Shown: in pieces, positions 1 to 11,301 of the stretch
How positions within the stretch are numbered: the first letter of the stretch is position 1
How the letters are laid out: the number at the start of each line of letters is the position of its first letter
NCBI RefSeq assembly: GCF_001186125.1
Contig: NW_014040476.1
Location: 145,143-165,352 of the forward strand
DNA: 20,210 nt
Reading direction: 5' to 3'
From: Sphaeroforma arctica JP610
Lineage: Eukaryota; Opisthokonta; Ichthyosporea; Ichthyophonida
The notes under the pieces: generated by a model
Database searches by the model: none
Told to the model about the DNA's origin: nothing
What the model saw: only the letters and a program-made list of their open reading frames with translations
Program-made: the position numbers and the translations under genes

Positions 1-19
1 GTGTGTGTGTGTGTGTGTA

Positions 20-51
<32 letters not shown>

Positions 52-113
52 CGTGTGTATATATATAAACAATACACACGGCCATGCATAGACACACCAA
101 CCAATTGCAGTAC
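1..113. repeat. (GT)n tract inside a gene A intron
   Basis: Positions 1-60 are nearly pure GT with a few TA and GC interruptions. They lie just downstream (gene A sense) of the exon 4 donor, so this is intron sequence that reads as (AC)n on the gene's strand. Nothing else is visible here. Confidence 0.9.
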
Positions 114-316
114 CTTTGCAGAAGCTCTTCCAGCACAACCAGCGCGCGTTCGACATTCTTAATCATCCGTCGTAGCACACGCGAGTATCGCAACCCAATG
201 ACCACACTCGACGGACACTCTCTGTGCAGATCCTCGGCATGTGCTAGAAGTGGTCTCTCATCGGTGTGTGGCGGGGTTGGGGCGGGCGCGGGATCTGCGG
301 AGTGGCTGGCCTGTGC
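114..316 (-). CDS. Gene A exon 4: further TPR-like helices; gene continues off the left edge
   Basis: An in-frame stop near 363 forces an acceptor below it. CCACCAG|GCA (exon from 316) and CACAG|GCC (exon from 310) are both phase 0 and cannot be separated by eye. A Pro/Ala/His-rich linker precedes IGLRYSRVLRRMIKNVERAL followed by VVLEELL, which resembles a TPR helix pair. The donor is CTGCAAAG|GTACTG with GT at 113-112, leaving two bases of a codon. No stop precedes the donor, so at least one more exon lies beyond position 1. Confidence 0.55.
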
Positions 317-3300
317 CTGGTGGCAGTGCGGATGTGTTGGGATGGTTCGGATCAGACGATGTTAACGTATATGAGCACAGTGATTGTTCAATACTAGCGT
401 ACTGGGCGTGCAGGGATTGTATTGTATGTGCATGTTAATAGTTCACCGTGTCAGAGTTGACGTCGCTGTGGCAGGTCCCGTTGGCGTTTCCTGACAACGA
501 GTGCGTGCGTAGTGATACCTGTACGCAGGGCCGCAATGGGTACGAACAATGAACACTGCGAATGTACAAACCAAAACACTAAATGTATCCCATGACCAGC
601 CGTATCATATCTGCTGAACATATGTCACACGCGTAACAAATCCGGTGAATTACAACCCGTCGAATGGCCCAAAAGAAGATCACTTGGTGTAGCGCACGCC
701 GGCTGCATTGCCCCACCTCGGTCGCCGTCGATGGCCATGTTAATGTGACTACTTCTACGGGTACACTCACACACGCACATGCACATAAGCACACATACAC
801 ACATATACACACACAGACACGCACACACGCACATATCTACATATACACACATACACACGCACACGCACACACGCACACATATATAAATGTCCACTAATAC
901 ACACACCCCAACAACCTACCTTCATATCCGCCTCGCACCACTTCCACAGGTATTCATAGCTCGCAAGCAACGCCTCCACGCGCGCCTTCTCGGTCTGCAG
1001 ATTGTTGATGAACTTGGCGTGGCGGTCGGTGAGTTTGTTCTTTTTCAGTGTCTCTGAGCGATGCACGCCCTGTTCAACCGTTTCTTTGGCAAAGGTGAGA
1101 CGGCCGATCTTGACCTAAGCCGTGGGAGTGTGTTGGGTGTGTTGTACTTGTCAAGGGGTGTGGATAGCGTTTATGATATCGGTATGGATTGAATATGGTG
1201 CATCAACGGATAGAGCGGAGCTCGAGGTAGGTACGTACGGAAGCTACTCAATACAAACGCCCCCCCCTTCCCTGCGCACACACCTATGAGTTTGTATGAA
1301 CCAGGTCAGATACCATACAGACGACCGGAAAGCCACACACACAATAGTGAGAAGAAACTCAAGCACGCGCATACACAGTGACGTAAAACACTGAACACGC
1401 CACACGTACAGGAATAGCAACCACCAATAGGGCACAGACTCAAGGCTGGGCAATAATACTAGCAGCGACATACACACGCAGAGAGGCAATGACAGCACAC
1501 TCAACACCATATACTCATGGAGTGAGGCTAAACTACGCATCTCGTTGCACGCACCTGGGAATCACGCGAGAGTGATGGGTGGCTACAGATCCAGATGGTG
1601 GACATCGCGCACAAGCTCGGCATGTCATAAACACCCAGCACACACTTAACAACAACATGCGTACCAGAACTACGCCTACTCTGCACTTCGCACCCACCTG
1701 CAACCGGGCCAGATTGATGAGCGGCTTCAGGTCCAACTGGTTCAGCACGGCCGCCGTGGCCCAATCCACCATAGCCTTAGCAGCGTCGTCCATGTCTTTG
1801 TAGCACAGGCCTCTGTTAGTGTACAGCAAGCCCAGCAGCACACCTTGTCTCTCCGCGTCTGTCTGTTCTGGCTCGAGCACCAGGCTGCGTTCCCGCGTTC
1901 CCGCGTTCGTGTGCGTGTGTGTGTTTGTACTGGGGTGTGCACGGATGTCTTCAATCACCCATCCTCTATCCGCATCTGTATCCGTACGCTTGTGTGTACC
2001 CTGGTCCCTGTCGTTGGTGTGTAGTTGTGGGTGCGGCTCTGTATTCGTATCGGTATACCTCACTACACCCGTGTTCGCGGGGTCGCTCGTATGTGCGGCC
2101 CAACCGCCATCGGCGGCCGTGCGGAGTACCACAATGTCCGGCATATTCACATCAATCTCCTCACAAGTGCTCGCTAACGGGCCGGGTATACCGTCGCCTG
2201 TACTGACATCCGGGGTCATTCGCCTAGTGGAGTTGGGGGGGGAGTGTGTCTGAGCCACGCCAGGCCCGTCGATCGGATCATCCTGCACCCAGTGTTGGGT
2301 ACATTCAATGTTATCCGTCATAAGGCCATGCTTCGGACTGTCTGTCTCGTCCCGGTCTCCGTGAGTAGCTACGTTATCTCCCGCTCCTACCGTATTGTTC
2401 AGTATGTGTCGACAGTTAGTGTTTCGCTGTATGTGGTCAATGGCTTCCGTAAAGCTAGTCACTGCACCTGAAATGTCGTTGTTTCGGTACCGGTCCTTGC
2501 CCTGATCCCTGTGGTGGTCTACATACGCACACCCAAACTTGCCCAGAACCTCACCCTCCCGCCCGCTGATCTGTGGCAAACCCTCGAATGGCTGTTGCAT
2601 ATGTTGTGCACCCGCATTCACATCCTGGCCATGTCCTCGCGCCGCAGCATCGTTCAGGACAAATTGTGCCCTAGCCTCCGAATCCGCCCTGCTTCCGTAT
2701 TTATTGGACCGCCTTCCAGGTGCATCTCCAAACACCCCACGCTTCTCTGCCGCGGTACTTTTACGTCTCACATAGCCACCGCCTCTGCCCCGCGTCTCCC
2801 CGTCACGCCTGACTGCCTCATGGTCCGTGTCAGTGTCAGTGTCAGTGTCCACCGACCGGCTGGCGTGGGCTTGCAGTGAGGTCTTGCTCTCGTCCGCACT
2901 CTCACAGTACCGAACATGTTCTCCGCCGCTCTCGTCTCCGCTGTGCGGCCTCCATTTGTATTCCGTGGCTTCTCCGTGGTTATGGCCATGTCGGTCGGCT
3001 GCTTTGTGCCTACCGTCTGCCGTGCCTGTGTGTATGTGCGGAGTGGGTTGTTCCCGTGCATGTGCCTGTGCGTGTGAGTGTGCATTGCCATATACCGGAG
3101 AGTGGGGTGCCTTAACGATAATGGGGTCCGGTGAATCTCCACGAAGCGACAGATTCCTGATCCGCTCCTTCGTTCGCGCGTCAATTGTTGTGTTGACACG
3201 TGCACCCGGTGACTCGGTAGGCGTAAAGGTCGACTTTGGGCTACTGATATTGTGCCTGCCTCCGCTACCCATACCCCTAATGGCCACCCCAGGGCTCGCT

Positions 3301-6300
3301 TCACTGTCACTGCGTGGCCATGCCTGGGTGCTGCCCTGCGCATAGGCTTGCGCGAGTATATCAGACCCTACAGGCGAGTCGGAGAGATTCGAGTACATCT
3401 CTGCATCTCCCGAGTACCTGTCTACATCCCCTGTATCCCCCATATCTTCCTCCTGGCCTAACCCGCCCAGCCCCTGTCTGCCCTGTCCCGCACGGTTGCT
3501 ACCCACTCCGTCACCCCTGCTACTTAGTCGCCCATAAGCTGCCAATGCCTCGAAAGACCTCTGCATCCCCCCAGCCCGGCCACTAAGACCACCTGACACT
3601 CTCGTACCGTTATGGCCGCCGATATTCGTGTCCATGTGCGTCTGTGCATTCATATGCTTATCTGTTCCTCTGTCCCCTTCACGACGCCATGCCCCCGCCA
3701 CGTTATGAACCTCTTTGTCGCTCTGTGCCAAATTGTCGCGCTCGCGTTCACCCCTGCGGCGCCGCATGTCCGTGTCTGTGTGCATATGCGCAGTAGTGGA
3801 GCGCTCATGCGGTGACGATTCCGGCGTCACATACACCACGTCCTCGTCCGTCATGTAGCCATTACCAAAGTCCGCGTTGGTATCCGTAAACCCTTCTGCA
3901 ACGTTCTTCTGCTGCTGTGTGTGCAGGAAAGGCTGTGTCTGTGTGGGGTGATGGTGTTGGTGGGTAGCAGACTGTCGCGTGGGCGTGCGTGTCACATCCT
4001 CTGGCGGGCTATCTGGTATGACCTCCACGCTTAATCCGTCGCCGCAGATGGATCCGTCGTCGTTGGTGTAGACGCTGAACGACGTGTGGCGCGCAGGACT
4101 ACGCGACCTGCTGTACGGATGTACAGGCGACGGAGTGCGTGTATGTGCGCGATGTCCACGCGGGTGTGTGTGTTGATGCGCGTGTATTCCCACGGAGTTC
4201 TGTGACTGTCTCCGTGTCTGTGCTGGTGTCTGTATCTGTGTTTGTGTCTGAGTCTGAGCCTGTGTGTGCGTGTACGCTTGGGCCCGCCGAGAGTCTGCGC
4301 TGTCCGGGCTGCTATGTGACACAATACTACTGCGGCTTAGCCCTCGCCTGTCACCCCGCAGACTGCCACTCCTCGATTGCGAAGGTCTATACGCATTCGG
4401 TTGCGTGTCTATCCTCCCACGACCAGCCACAGGCGACGTCTCGTGTGTGTACGTAGCTACAGGCACATCTTCGTCGGCGGACATAACCACATCGTCGCCC
4501 TTTTCGCCGAAATCGAGGGCATTGGGCGGTCCATGCACCCGTTCGTCACGTTCAGGTGCGTCTGGCCTGGGCCTGGCTCGTAGTCGCTGAGACGCAGTCC
4601 CCTGATGTGCTCGTGCGTATACCTGTTGCGCTTGCTCTGCCTCTACACCCCCTTTTCTTGTATCACGCTCTCGTACGCCTGTAGCTTCGCCATATCTTGT
4701 GTGTTCATCTGCCCCTTCCAATCCGCCTTGCGTCTGTCCGTCCCGTTTCAGCGGCCATATGCGGGGCAACAGTTTCCCAGCCTTCTCCGCCAACTGAGAC
4801 CCAGAGCCGGAGATACCGAACATCGAGTACTCGCTCGACTGGGAATGCGCTATGTCCGCGTAACCACTTGGGGGCTCGTATGTATCCCGCTGAGCACCCG
4901 CCGCATCCGCTGTGTCGTGTGTTTGTGTGGTGTCTTTGAACCTTTGCCTTGACATAGGCATGCTAGCCCGATCGTCACGCTTGGGTTTTTCTCCGGACGC
5001 ACTTTGTCCTGCATAAGTGTTGGTAGCCGTCCCAAAATCAGTGGTGGGGCACGCGTTACCGGCCCTCTCCTCCCCAAAGACCCTACCGCGACGCGACCCC
5101 TCGCCAGCCGAGTCATTGACCACTCGCGATGGATTAGTCCCCATCGGTTGATTCAGTAGTGAATCGGGTGAAGCCCTATCTGAGGAAGAACTACCGTCGG
5201 AATAACCTGCAGGCAGTTCCCTCTCTGCACTGTTGGGTCTCGAGGACGTCTCCAGTCTGGGCCTGGAAGTGGCCGTGGTGTGAGTGATGAAGGTTTGCAC
5301 ATCGAATAAGGATTTGATGTTGGAGTTGGACCATGCGCGTTTGTGGGGGTGGAGTGAGTTATGGGGATGTCGTGGGGATTGATGCTGGTGCTGGTGCTCT
5401 GTCGTAGCTTGTTGTGATGTGTATGCGCCCGTGTCATAACGGGCTATCTGATCCCTGTCTCTGTCGCTGTGTGTCTGCGCCTGTGCCGGTAAGTGTGACG
5501 GAACTTGTGGCCGTGTGTGGGATTCATGCGGTGCGTGTGCGTGTGCGTGTGACGGGGTGTGTGTACGCTCATGTAGCTGTGTTCCTAAGTGCGTCCCTGT
5601 GGTTGTCGCAGCCATCGGCGGAGACACACGTGCTTTCCCAAACGAAGTCTGTGACAATCGCCCGGTAGGAAAAACCACAGTCTGCTTACCTGTGCCTGAA
5701 CTCACACCGGCCACCCCAACGCCACCCGTCTCCGCATCCATGCCTGCCCCTGGCCCAGTCCTCTCTCGCACGCTGTGGTGGAGTGTCTCGGAAAGTGGGC
5801 GTGTATTGTGCTTGGTCGCGTACTTGGTGGGTGTTCGGCGCGAGTATGAGAAGTCTGGGGTCGGTGGTAGCGATGGCGCAGGAGGTGCGTCGCTATCAAA
5901 CCCGTAGTCGCCCACGTTCTCCAGATCGCCGAAATCACTCAAGCTGCTCACGCTCGAGTATCCGCTCTTATCCTCACTCGCTTGGATGTGGTTGGACGGT
6001 TTGGTACTGAACCCTCTGACTTCGTGGGAGTTGGAGTGTTTGGTTTTGGTAACCTCATCGTCACCGTTGTTGTTGTGGGGTTTGGGAACGGACGCAAATT
6101 GCACAGGCACGGAAGTAGGGCCGTGGTCGTGTTTGTGTGCGTGTGTATTCGCCTGGGCCTCGTTCCTGCGATCATTGGCTTTACTACCGTAGACCTGTGG
6201 TGGTGCGTGTATATACGAGTTCTCAATTGAGCTTGTACATGTACGTGCAAATTTGTGTGGGGAAGAACCTGTCTGTGATACTTTAGGTGCACAATCCTGA

Positions 6301-9300
6301 GTGTAGCCTTCCGCACCAGGCACACCTGTCCTCCCACGGTCTTCGGGGCAACTATAAGCACCCAGCATGCTCGTCGTAGCAGCCTGCGTCTCCATCGCAC
6401 CCACGCGTACGTTTGCTTGGCGTACGTTTGCTTGTCCGTGCCTGTTCTTGCTTTGTCTCCTGGCAAGCGTGGCGGCGCTATGGCCAACCCCATGGGCTAT
6501 CTCTGCGTCGCCCTCCGTCTCACTGGCGTTAGAGCTTGAGCTGTGGTTACTGCTTGAGGACGTTGTACTCGGCGCGTAGCCTGCGGGGAAGTCCAGTGTC
6601 GCAGACGGGGGTTTCTTGTAGCTGTGTCCAAACACAATCTTGCCGCGTCGCCTCTCGCGGCGCTTCCTATCGCGCACGGCCTTCGGCTGTCTACGCCTGC
6701 GCTCTCGCGCGGAGTGTGCCCCCTGCGACGATGTACTGTCGCGCATGCGTGTAAACGACGGGCGATTGGGTTGGAAGGAGAGGCTCTGGGGCCATATCTG
6801 ACCGACTATGGGGACTGCATTCGTATGCAGCTTGCTTTTAAATGAGATGGTTGTGCGTGCAGCCTCCTCAGTGCTTCTCGATTTAACCGTGTACTCGGCC
6901 GTGGCGCGAGTCTCGTGATACACTTGCGTGCTTTCCTGTGCCGCAGCTGTGTCGTATATAGCCTTCGCAGTGCAGTGCGTGTGTGTGTGCGTACCATGCG
7001 CCAACGGCACAGACGCGCCGCTACCGAGCTTCTCTCCGACTCCCTCCTCGCGACCCCAAGAGCTCGGGAATGGCGCCGCAGGCTTCACACCCGTAAATGC
7101 TGTATTCGTTAGATTGTGTGCAGGTGCTTGGTCGTAGCCCTCCGCCTTGAGGGTCTGTGTGTGGCCTTTAATAGGCGCCTTGTCCGCAGAGGTATCTGTA
7201 CGCAAGTCACACGCACCCACTGGTGACGATCCTGGCTGGGCATCGTCATAGCCACCGCTGTCTTCGGACATTGGAGCCACGTCTGCATCTGAAGAGCGTG
7301 TATGCAACAATGTGGTCACCATGGAAACGAATGGTTGAGGATGCGACAGTGGTATGTAGATATATTGAACGGCTCGGGCGTAATCATAGTGTGCAGGCGT
7401 GGATCCTCGGAATGACCAAAACCCCACACCCGAGGCAATGGTGCTGTCGATAAAATACGGAAACCCGAATACATAACGGCGTGTCTGCAAATACGTAAAT
7501 CGCATTGGCACAGGTAACACAGGATAGGGAAAGCGTGTATCACACCATTATTCATGGGACACGCACAGATACAATACACGACTGCGCTCGCCATGTGGCC
7601 GCGCACAAGGCAAAGAGAGCCGAATGCTTTGTATCCGGAACGAATGACCGTAATGCAATATAGCGTTGAATAAGACACACACACTACCCCAAAGTGTGCT
7701 CACCAGCAACAAGCTATGCTCTTACAACCACAGCCCTTGCCCCACACACTTGCTACCTAAGGGGACAGATTGACAACTGCCCTAATATATAAAAACGCAC
7801 ATGCAAACAAACTGATAAGCTGTGTACCTGACCACCCAACATATATACAATACAAATGACAAGAGCTCTTTCTAGGCTCTGAACGCCGCTAGAGCCTTCA
7901 GCATGAACGTATATCACCCCACTGTTGCCATAGCAACCCGTACTCACCTGCAGTTTCATGATTTTGGCCGACAACAGGTATCGATCGCTCATGCACATGT
8001 TTGTGCTTATCTACGTTTACTTGTGCTTGGGTGTCCGTTGGTTGGCTTATACCGTTTGGCATCTGCGGGTCTGTATGAAGAGATGTGTGCGTACCGAACT
8101 TCGCGAGAGCCTCAGTACATTCATCCTGTGGTGTGCGTTCTGTTCCAGTCACTTCCGCGCCTGTCTGTGTTTCGTGTTGCCTACTCTTCGCGTGTGCCAT
8201 AGGTACATGTCTCGACATGCCATGTGTGTCTTTCTTTATGTGCGCGTGTGTGTGTGCATGCTCGGGTGTTCGTCCCAGGCCTTGCGTACGTACATCGCCA
8301 GTTGTGTGTCTTGAACCCAATGCATTCGCCCGTCGCTCAGCCGCATACTTTTGTGAGAATCTTCTAGTGGAGAAATGGCTTCTATCGGAGCTAGTCCGAA
8401 CTTCAGCGCCGCCTAAAACGCCACCGTGAGCGTCACTTGTGACAGCTACATTCGCCTTCGGAGCGTTCCTATCTGCAGCATTTCCATTAGCGCCCTCTAA
8501 CCTTCTTCCACGCAGATACTTGCCTCCTTGAACAGCTTCCGTTGTCTCGTCTCCCGCTTGTGCCGCTCGGTTCGCGTCGCGCTTTTCCCCGTTGCTCGAC
8601 AGGCCACTCAAGCCTCTGTGTGTACCCCGCATAGCCTCCTCCGTTGTCGGCGCATTACCAAACACCGCAGATGAGCGCTCAGCTGGCTGTTGCACGTGGT
8701 GGTGTGTGTGCCTCCATGACTCTTTACTCAGTCGTCTACGCTCCAATTCTCCCGAGCCTTTCGGTTTCCCAGCTAGGCCCTTTGGATTGGCTTGTGCATA
8801 ATCTCTGAGGGTTGCGTATGTAGCGTCGTTAACCTTCCTGTGTAGAGGCATGGATTGTGTCCGCCTTGACTCAGCCGCACGTGACGGTGCTGCCCCCTTC
8901 AGCGGATTGGGTTGGTGCAATTTACGGTCGTACTTGGAAATATGTGGCGCAGGCGTTGTATTACTCGCCTTGACATCTGTACTCCTATGGGAATTAGTTT
9001 CATTGGGTGCTCCGATACCACTCGTCTCAGCAGTTCTAGGCTCAACTAACGCCTCCTTCCTCGACGCTGATTGCCCGGGTCTGTCATATCTGGATGTACT
9101 GTGGAGTTTATCCTCAGATGGGTTGTCATACATGTCCCTCAGTCCGTATCGCGTTCGAGACACTTCATAAGTACCACTGGCGCTACCAGCCATGCGGGCG
9201 CCGTCCGGTTTGCTATTGGGGTGCTTATCTATAGATTTAAACACGCCATCAGTCCGTTCTTGGCTCTGTCCTGTATTTGTAGGTGAGGTGCATCGTACCT

Positions 9301-10414
9301 CACCTAAATATCCCGCAGTCTCACTGGGTACTGCAGGAGCACAGAATGAACTGCGCATGTGTGTCACTGGCGCTGCGTTGCTATCTGGCTCTATGTCCGT
9401 TGGTAGGCCTGTAGTGAATGTGTCACCTGTCATGAATGTGGATTTGAAGGGTCTGGCGAACGGTTTTGGTGACAGCCGCCCACCCCAGTTGTTTATACCG
9501 GTCGACTTATCCGCGTTGGGACTACTGCGCAAACCGGGGTTTGCCTGCGTATGACCTTTACTTGAGGCATGGCTGTCCAACTGATGTCTACGTACGTACT
9601 TCATTGAGAATGATTCGTGTGAGCTCACTTGCACATTGGTACCTGTGTGTGCGTGTGTCTGCATATCAACATCTCCAAATTCAGTCGCGTATGTGCGCGA
9701 GCGTGTGTACTTATGTGTCATATAAACATCCCCTACCGCTCGAGCGTCTACATTCCATGACTGCTCTGCCCTGCTTACAATGCGCTCATACTCGGTTGCT
9801 GTGTTAAAGCCCGGCTGCCGCCCAACATCCTCGCTATCTCCGCCTTCACGCGAAGCAACTGGCGAAAACGTTGCATCTCGCGATTTTTCCGTGCCTCTAG
9901 TACCATTTCCCTTCAATGTATCTTCCGCAAGATATATACTTCGTGAGCTGAGCCGATTTGAACCTCTGTGTTTGCTTGCCATCGTAGTAGACGTATCGCG
10001 TTGGTACGTGTCTGGCGTTGCGTGTGCTTCCATCCGCGTGGCCCTAGATGCATCAGCTGACCTGTGCTCGCCGCTCACAGCGTGCGCTGGAATCGACATG
10101 CGCTTGTCATCACGTGCACGCGGAGGCGATAGAGCTCCCACGCGTGCAAATCCACTAACGTGGGTGGCTGGGCCGCTCTCTTTGACATTGTCGCGCGGAC
10201 TGAACTTTGCGTCAGAGTGCTGGTGTTTACAACTACCATCTTCGCTTCTGAGTGCTTCGTTATATCGTTCACTCACGTTGTCCATGATGTTGCTGCTGCA
10301 GTGCGGACTAGGTGCATGATAAGAAGCATTTCCTTGAATGTTGTTGGTGTGCACTGGACTTGCACGTGCAATAGGGGCAGCAGGCTGTGCATTCTCCTTA
10401 AACTCTGGTGACAT
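114..10414 (-). CDS. Gene A: giant disordered protein with C-terminal TPR domain (3' end outside window)
   Basis: I join four exons on the minus strand: 10414-7948, 7288-1698, 1114-920 and 316-114 (the last may start at 310). Phases agree at every junction: one base carried into exon 2, none into exons 3 and 4, two carried out of exon 4. That gives at least 2,818 residues. Residues 1 to about 2400 are low-complexity, rich in Ser, Thr, His, Gln, Gly and Arg, with no recognisable fold. From about 2409 there are TPR-like helix pairs: TPR1 around 2409-2440, TPR2 around 2637-2672, TPR3 around 2675-2708 crossing the exon 2/3 junction, and another TPR-like pair in exon 4. TPR repeats usually bind peptides, so a scaffold or adaptor role is inference. 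I do not recognise the family. The two large exons could be separate genes, but the phase match and strong donor argue for one. Confidence 0.7.
317..919 (-). other. Gene A intron 3, with an (AC)n-type microsatellite at 766-893
   Basis: About 600 bp between the donor at 919 and the acceptor at 317 or 311. Positions 766-893 are a degenerate AC/AT-rich microsatellite (CACACGCACA-type units), alternating purine and pyrimidine. The rest, 365-765, shows no coding signal. Confidence 0.6.
920..1114 (-). CDS. Gene A exon 3: rest of TPR3 and a charged helix (65 residues)
   Basis: Acceptor CGGCTTAG|GTC and donor ATGAAG|GTAGGTT (GT at 919-918) bound exactly 65 codons in phase 0. The start (VKIGRLTFAKETVEQGV) completes the helix begun at the end of exon 2 (LKPLINLARLQ), making a normal 34-residue TPR. 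This supports the splice independently of the phase. The rest is a charged, probably long helix containing KFINNLQTEKARVEALLASY and ending near two Trp residues. Confidence 0.7.
1115..1697 (-). other. Gene A intron 2
   Basis: 583 bp bounded by GTGGGT and TTAG, phase 0. A 98-codon open frame on the minus strand (1244-1540) is hydrophobic, without a homologue I recognise and without matching splice sites, so I take it as chance. No repeats stand out apart from an 8-base C run at 1260-1267. Confidence 0.6.
1698..7288 (-). CDS. Gene A exon 2: 1,864 residues, low-complexity then TPR1-TPR2
   Basis: A single open stretch of more than 5.5 kb. The frame is open from 7520, but its first 77 codons are aromatic and hydrophobic, unlike everything after. 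I therefore place the acceptor at CTCTTCAG|AT (AG at 7290-7289), where the carried G completes a GAT codon. His-Thr, Gln-Thr and Asp-Thr runs are frequent. RRxS motifs lie near 6463, 4205 and 2765. The last ~300 codons are different: TPR1 (GKDRYRNNDISGAVTSFTEA), then about 195 acidic, Thr-rich residues, then TPR2 (YTNRGLCYKDMDDAAKAMVD) and the first helix of TPR3. The donor is GTTGCAG|GTGGGTG with GT at 1697-1696, phase 0. Confidence 0.78.
2826..2853 (-). repeat. Coding hexamer repeat giving Asp-Thr runs in gene A
   Basis: On the plus strand GTGTCA is repeated about four times; on the coding strand it reads GACACT and is translated as alternating Asp and Thr (DTDTDTDT). The hexamer period keeps the frame, so length changes would be tolerated. 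Confidence 0.85.
4195..4270 (-). repeat. Coding TGTCTG-type hexamer repeat giving Gln-Thr runs in gene A
   Basis: The plus strand reads degenerate GTCTGT hexamers; gene A reads the complement as CAGACA/CAAACA, giving a Gln-Thr tract (AQTQTQTQIQT). The same hexamer makes up an intronic array in gene B near 17305-17360. Confidence 0.85.
7289..7947 (-). other. Gene A intron 1
   Basis: 659 bp with GTGAGT and CTCTTCAG ends, phase 1. It includes the aromatic 5' part of the long open frame (7289-7520), which by composition does not belong to the protein. No repeat or RNA gene seen. Confidence 0.6.
7948..10414 (-). CDS. Gene A exon 1: disordered N-terminal 822 residues
   Basis: The frame opens at an ATG at 10414 (N-terminus MSPEFKENAQPAAP); an in-frame stop lies six codons upstream, so this is a good start. 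The product is hydrophilic and biased to Ser, Thr, Arg, His and Ala, with no membrane segment or signal peptide. Two RRxS motifs (basophilic-kinase-type sites) lie near 8735 (RRRLS) and 8365 (TRRFS). The exon ends at a near-consensus donor, CAG|GTGAGTA, with GT at 7947-7946. Reading on into the intron adds only 16 codons before a stop at 7898, as expected for intron sequence. A two-exon gene ending at that stop is the alternative. Confidence 0.78.
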
Positions 10415-10850
10415 CCGGAACGGATATTTCTATAATGTTGCTACGGTATCAGAACCAATGCATAATTGAGATGTTCGGAATCATCTGTTGCAACCAAGAT
10501 GAGCTTGAAGGTTTGTAAGTACTACAGAAGTACTAAAGCAATACAAATGATTCCAACGTACACAGCATCACCAAGAGATGTAGAGGGGTACATCAATTGA
10601 GATGATGCTTAATTTTTATTGTTGCCTATGTAGTTTCAGTGTATGCGTGACCCTTATCTCCCTCACTGAGCGCTGTATCTCTGTAGCTTGGCCATATATG
10701 TCAGTCGTGGTCGTGCGAATTGTATGTATATGATGCGTAGATATGATTTATTATCCGCAGATTGTATAGTTTTTTTACCCATATACATTTTACGGTCACA
10801 GAGGAACTCGAAAAGTGCGCCAAAATCGCGATATCCTAATCCTAACCTCA

Positions 10851-10900
10851 ATACGTTCTACGTTAAAACGATATATACGTTAATATCGTTTTCAACGTTC
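10851..10900. promoter_or_regulatory. Imperfect palindrome with four ACGTT motifs
   Basis: AAAACGATAT (10865-10874) and ATATCGTTTT (10883-10892) are perfect 10-bp inverted arms around an 8-bp centre. CGTT/CAACG flanks extend the symmetry with one extra base. ACGTT occurs four times in about 45 bp. This suits a dimeric transcription-factor site, but no specific factor can be named. Confidence 0.45.
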
Positions 10901-11176
10901 TTATCGTGATAGCCCCCTATGGTTATCGAATCGGGTGCACCTTTAGAGCCTTTAGGTACAAAGCCCCATTTATATTTTTAATAGGTCATTTTTTTTAACG
11001 AATTGTTGGGGCTATGTAGTAATGTAGACCTGGTCTCCTGGGGGCTGGGGCGCTTCTCACAAATTGATGATGCGTCTGTAGGAGGGGGGGCTAAAAATTG
11101 CAAATACCTGTGCTGGGGTGTAGTGGTACTAAAGATCAATTGTACTGCCAACAATACCTCTATACAACTGCTCACA

Positions 11177-11273
11177 GATACATAGGCAAGATACATAGAC
11201 ACATAGATACATATATACATAGATACTTAGATACATACATATATACATAGATACATAGATACATAGATACACA
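11177..11273 (+). repeat. GATACATA octanucleotide microsatellite
   Basis: About twelve degenerate units of GATACATA/TAGATACA, with ATATATACATA variants, in tandem. It lies about 30 bp before the tentative first exon of gene B. Confidence 0.9.
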
Positions 11274-11301
11274 TGCCCAGGCAACGTTGGTAACAATAGG
11301 C

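Larger units (their letters stand above)
10415..11301. promoter_or_regulatory. Probable divergent promoter region between genes A and B
   Basis: Gene A starts leftward at 10414 and gene B runs rightward, tentatively from 11302, so this ~890 bp interval probably holds both promoters. Visible elements: CCAAT at 10455-10459; GCGCCAAAA at 10817-10825, matching the E2F/DP consensus TTTSGCGC on the minus strand; and a palindromic ACGTT-rich cluster at 10851-10900. TA-rich runs occur but no TATA box can be placed with confidence. Function is inferred from position only. Confidence 0.4.

Noticed and set aside
579-1066. Several overlapping open frames on both strands over the AC/GT microsatellite
   Set aside because: They are Val-Cys or His-Thr runs encoded by the repeat; only the exon at 920-1114 has splice signals and a domain.
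1819-7137. Many plus-strand frames of 60-190 codons opposite gene A
   Set aside because: They are shadows of the long minus-strand exon: Cys/Val-rich complements of His-Thr codons, without domains.
7289-7520. First 77 codons of the long minus-strand frame as the true N-terminus
   Set aside because: The composition is aromatic and hydrophobic, unlike the rest, and an in-phase acceptor at 7289 joins the strong donor at 7948.
10834-10847. Interstitial telomere-like CCTAATCCTAACC
   Set aside because: Only about two and a half units; expected by chance.
11040-11090. G-quadruplex from G runs in the intergenic region
   Set aside because: Only three runs of three or more G in the stretch, with a ~33-bp gap between the second and third.
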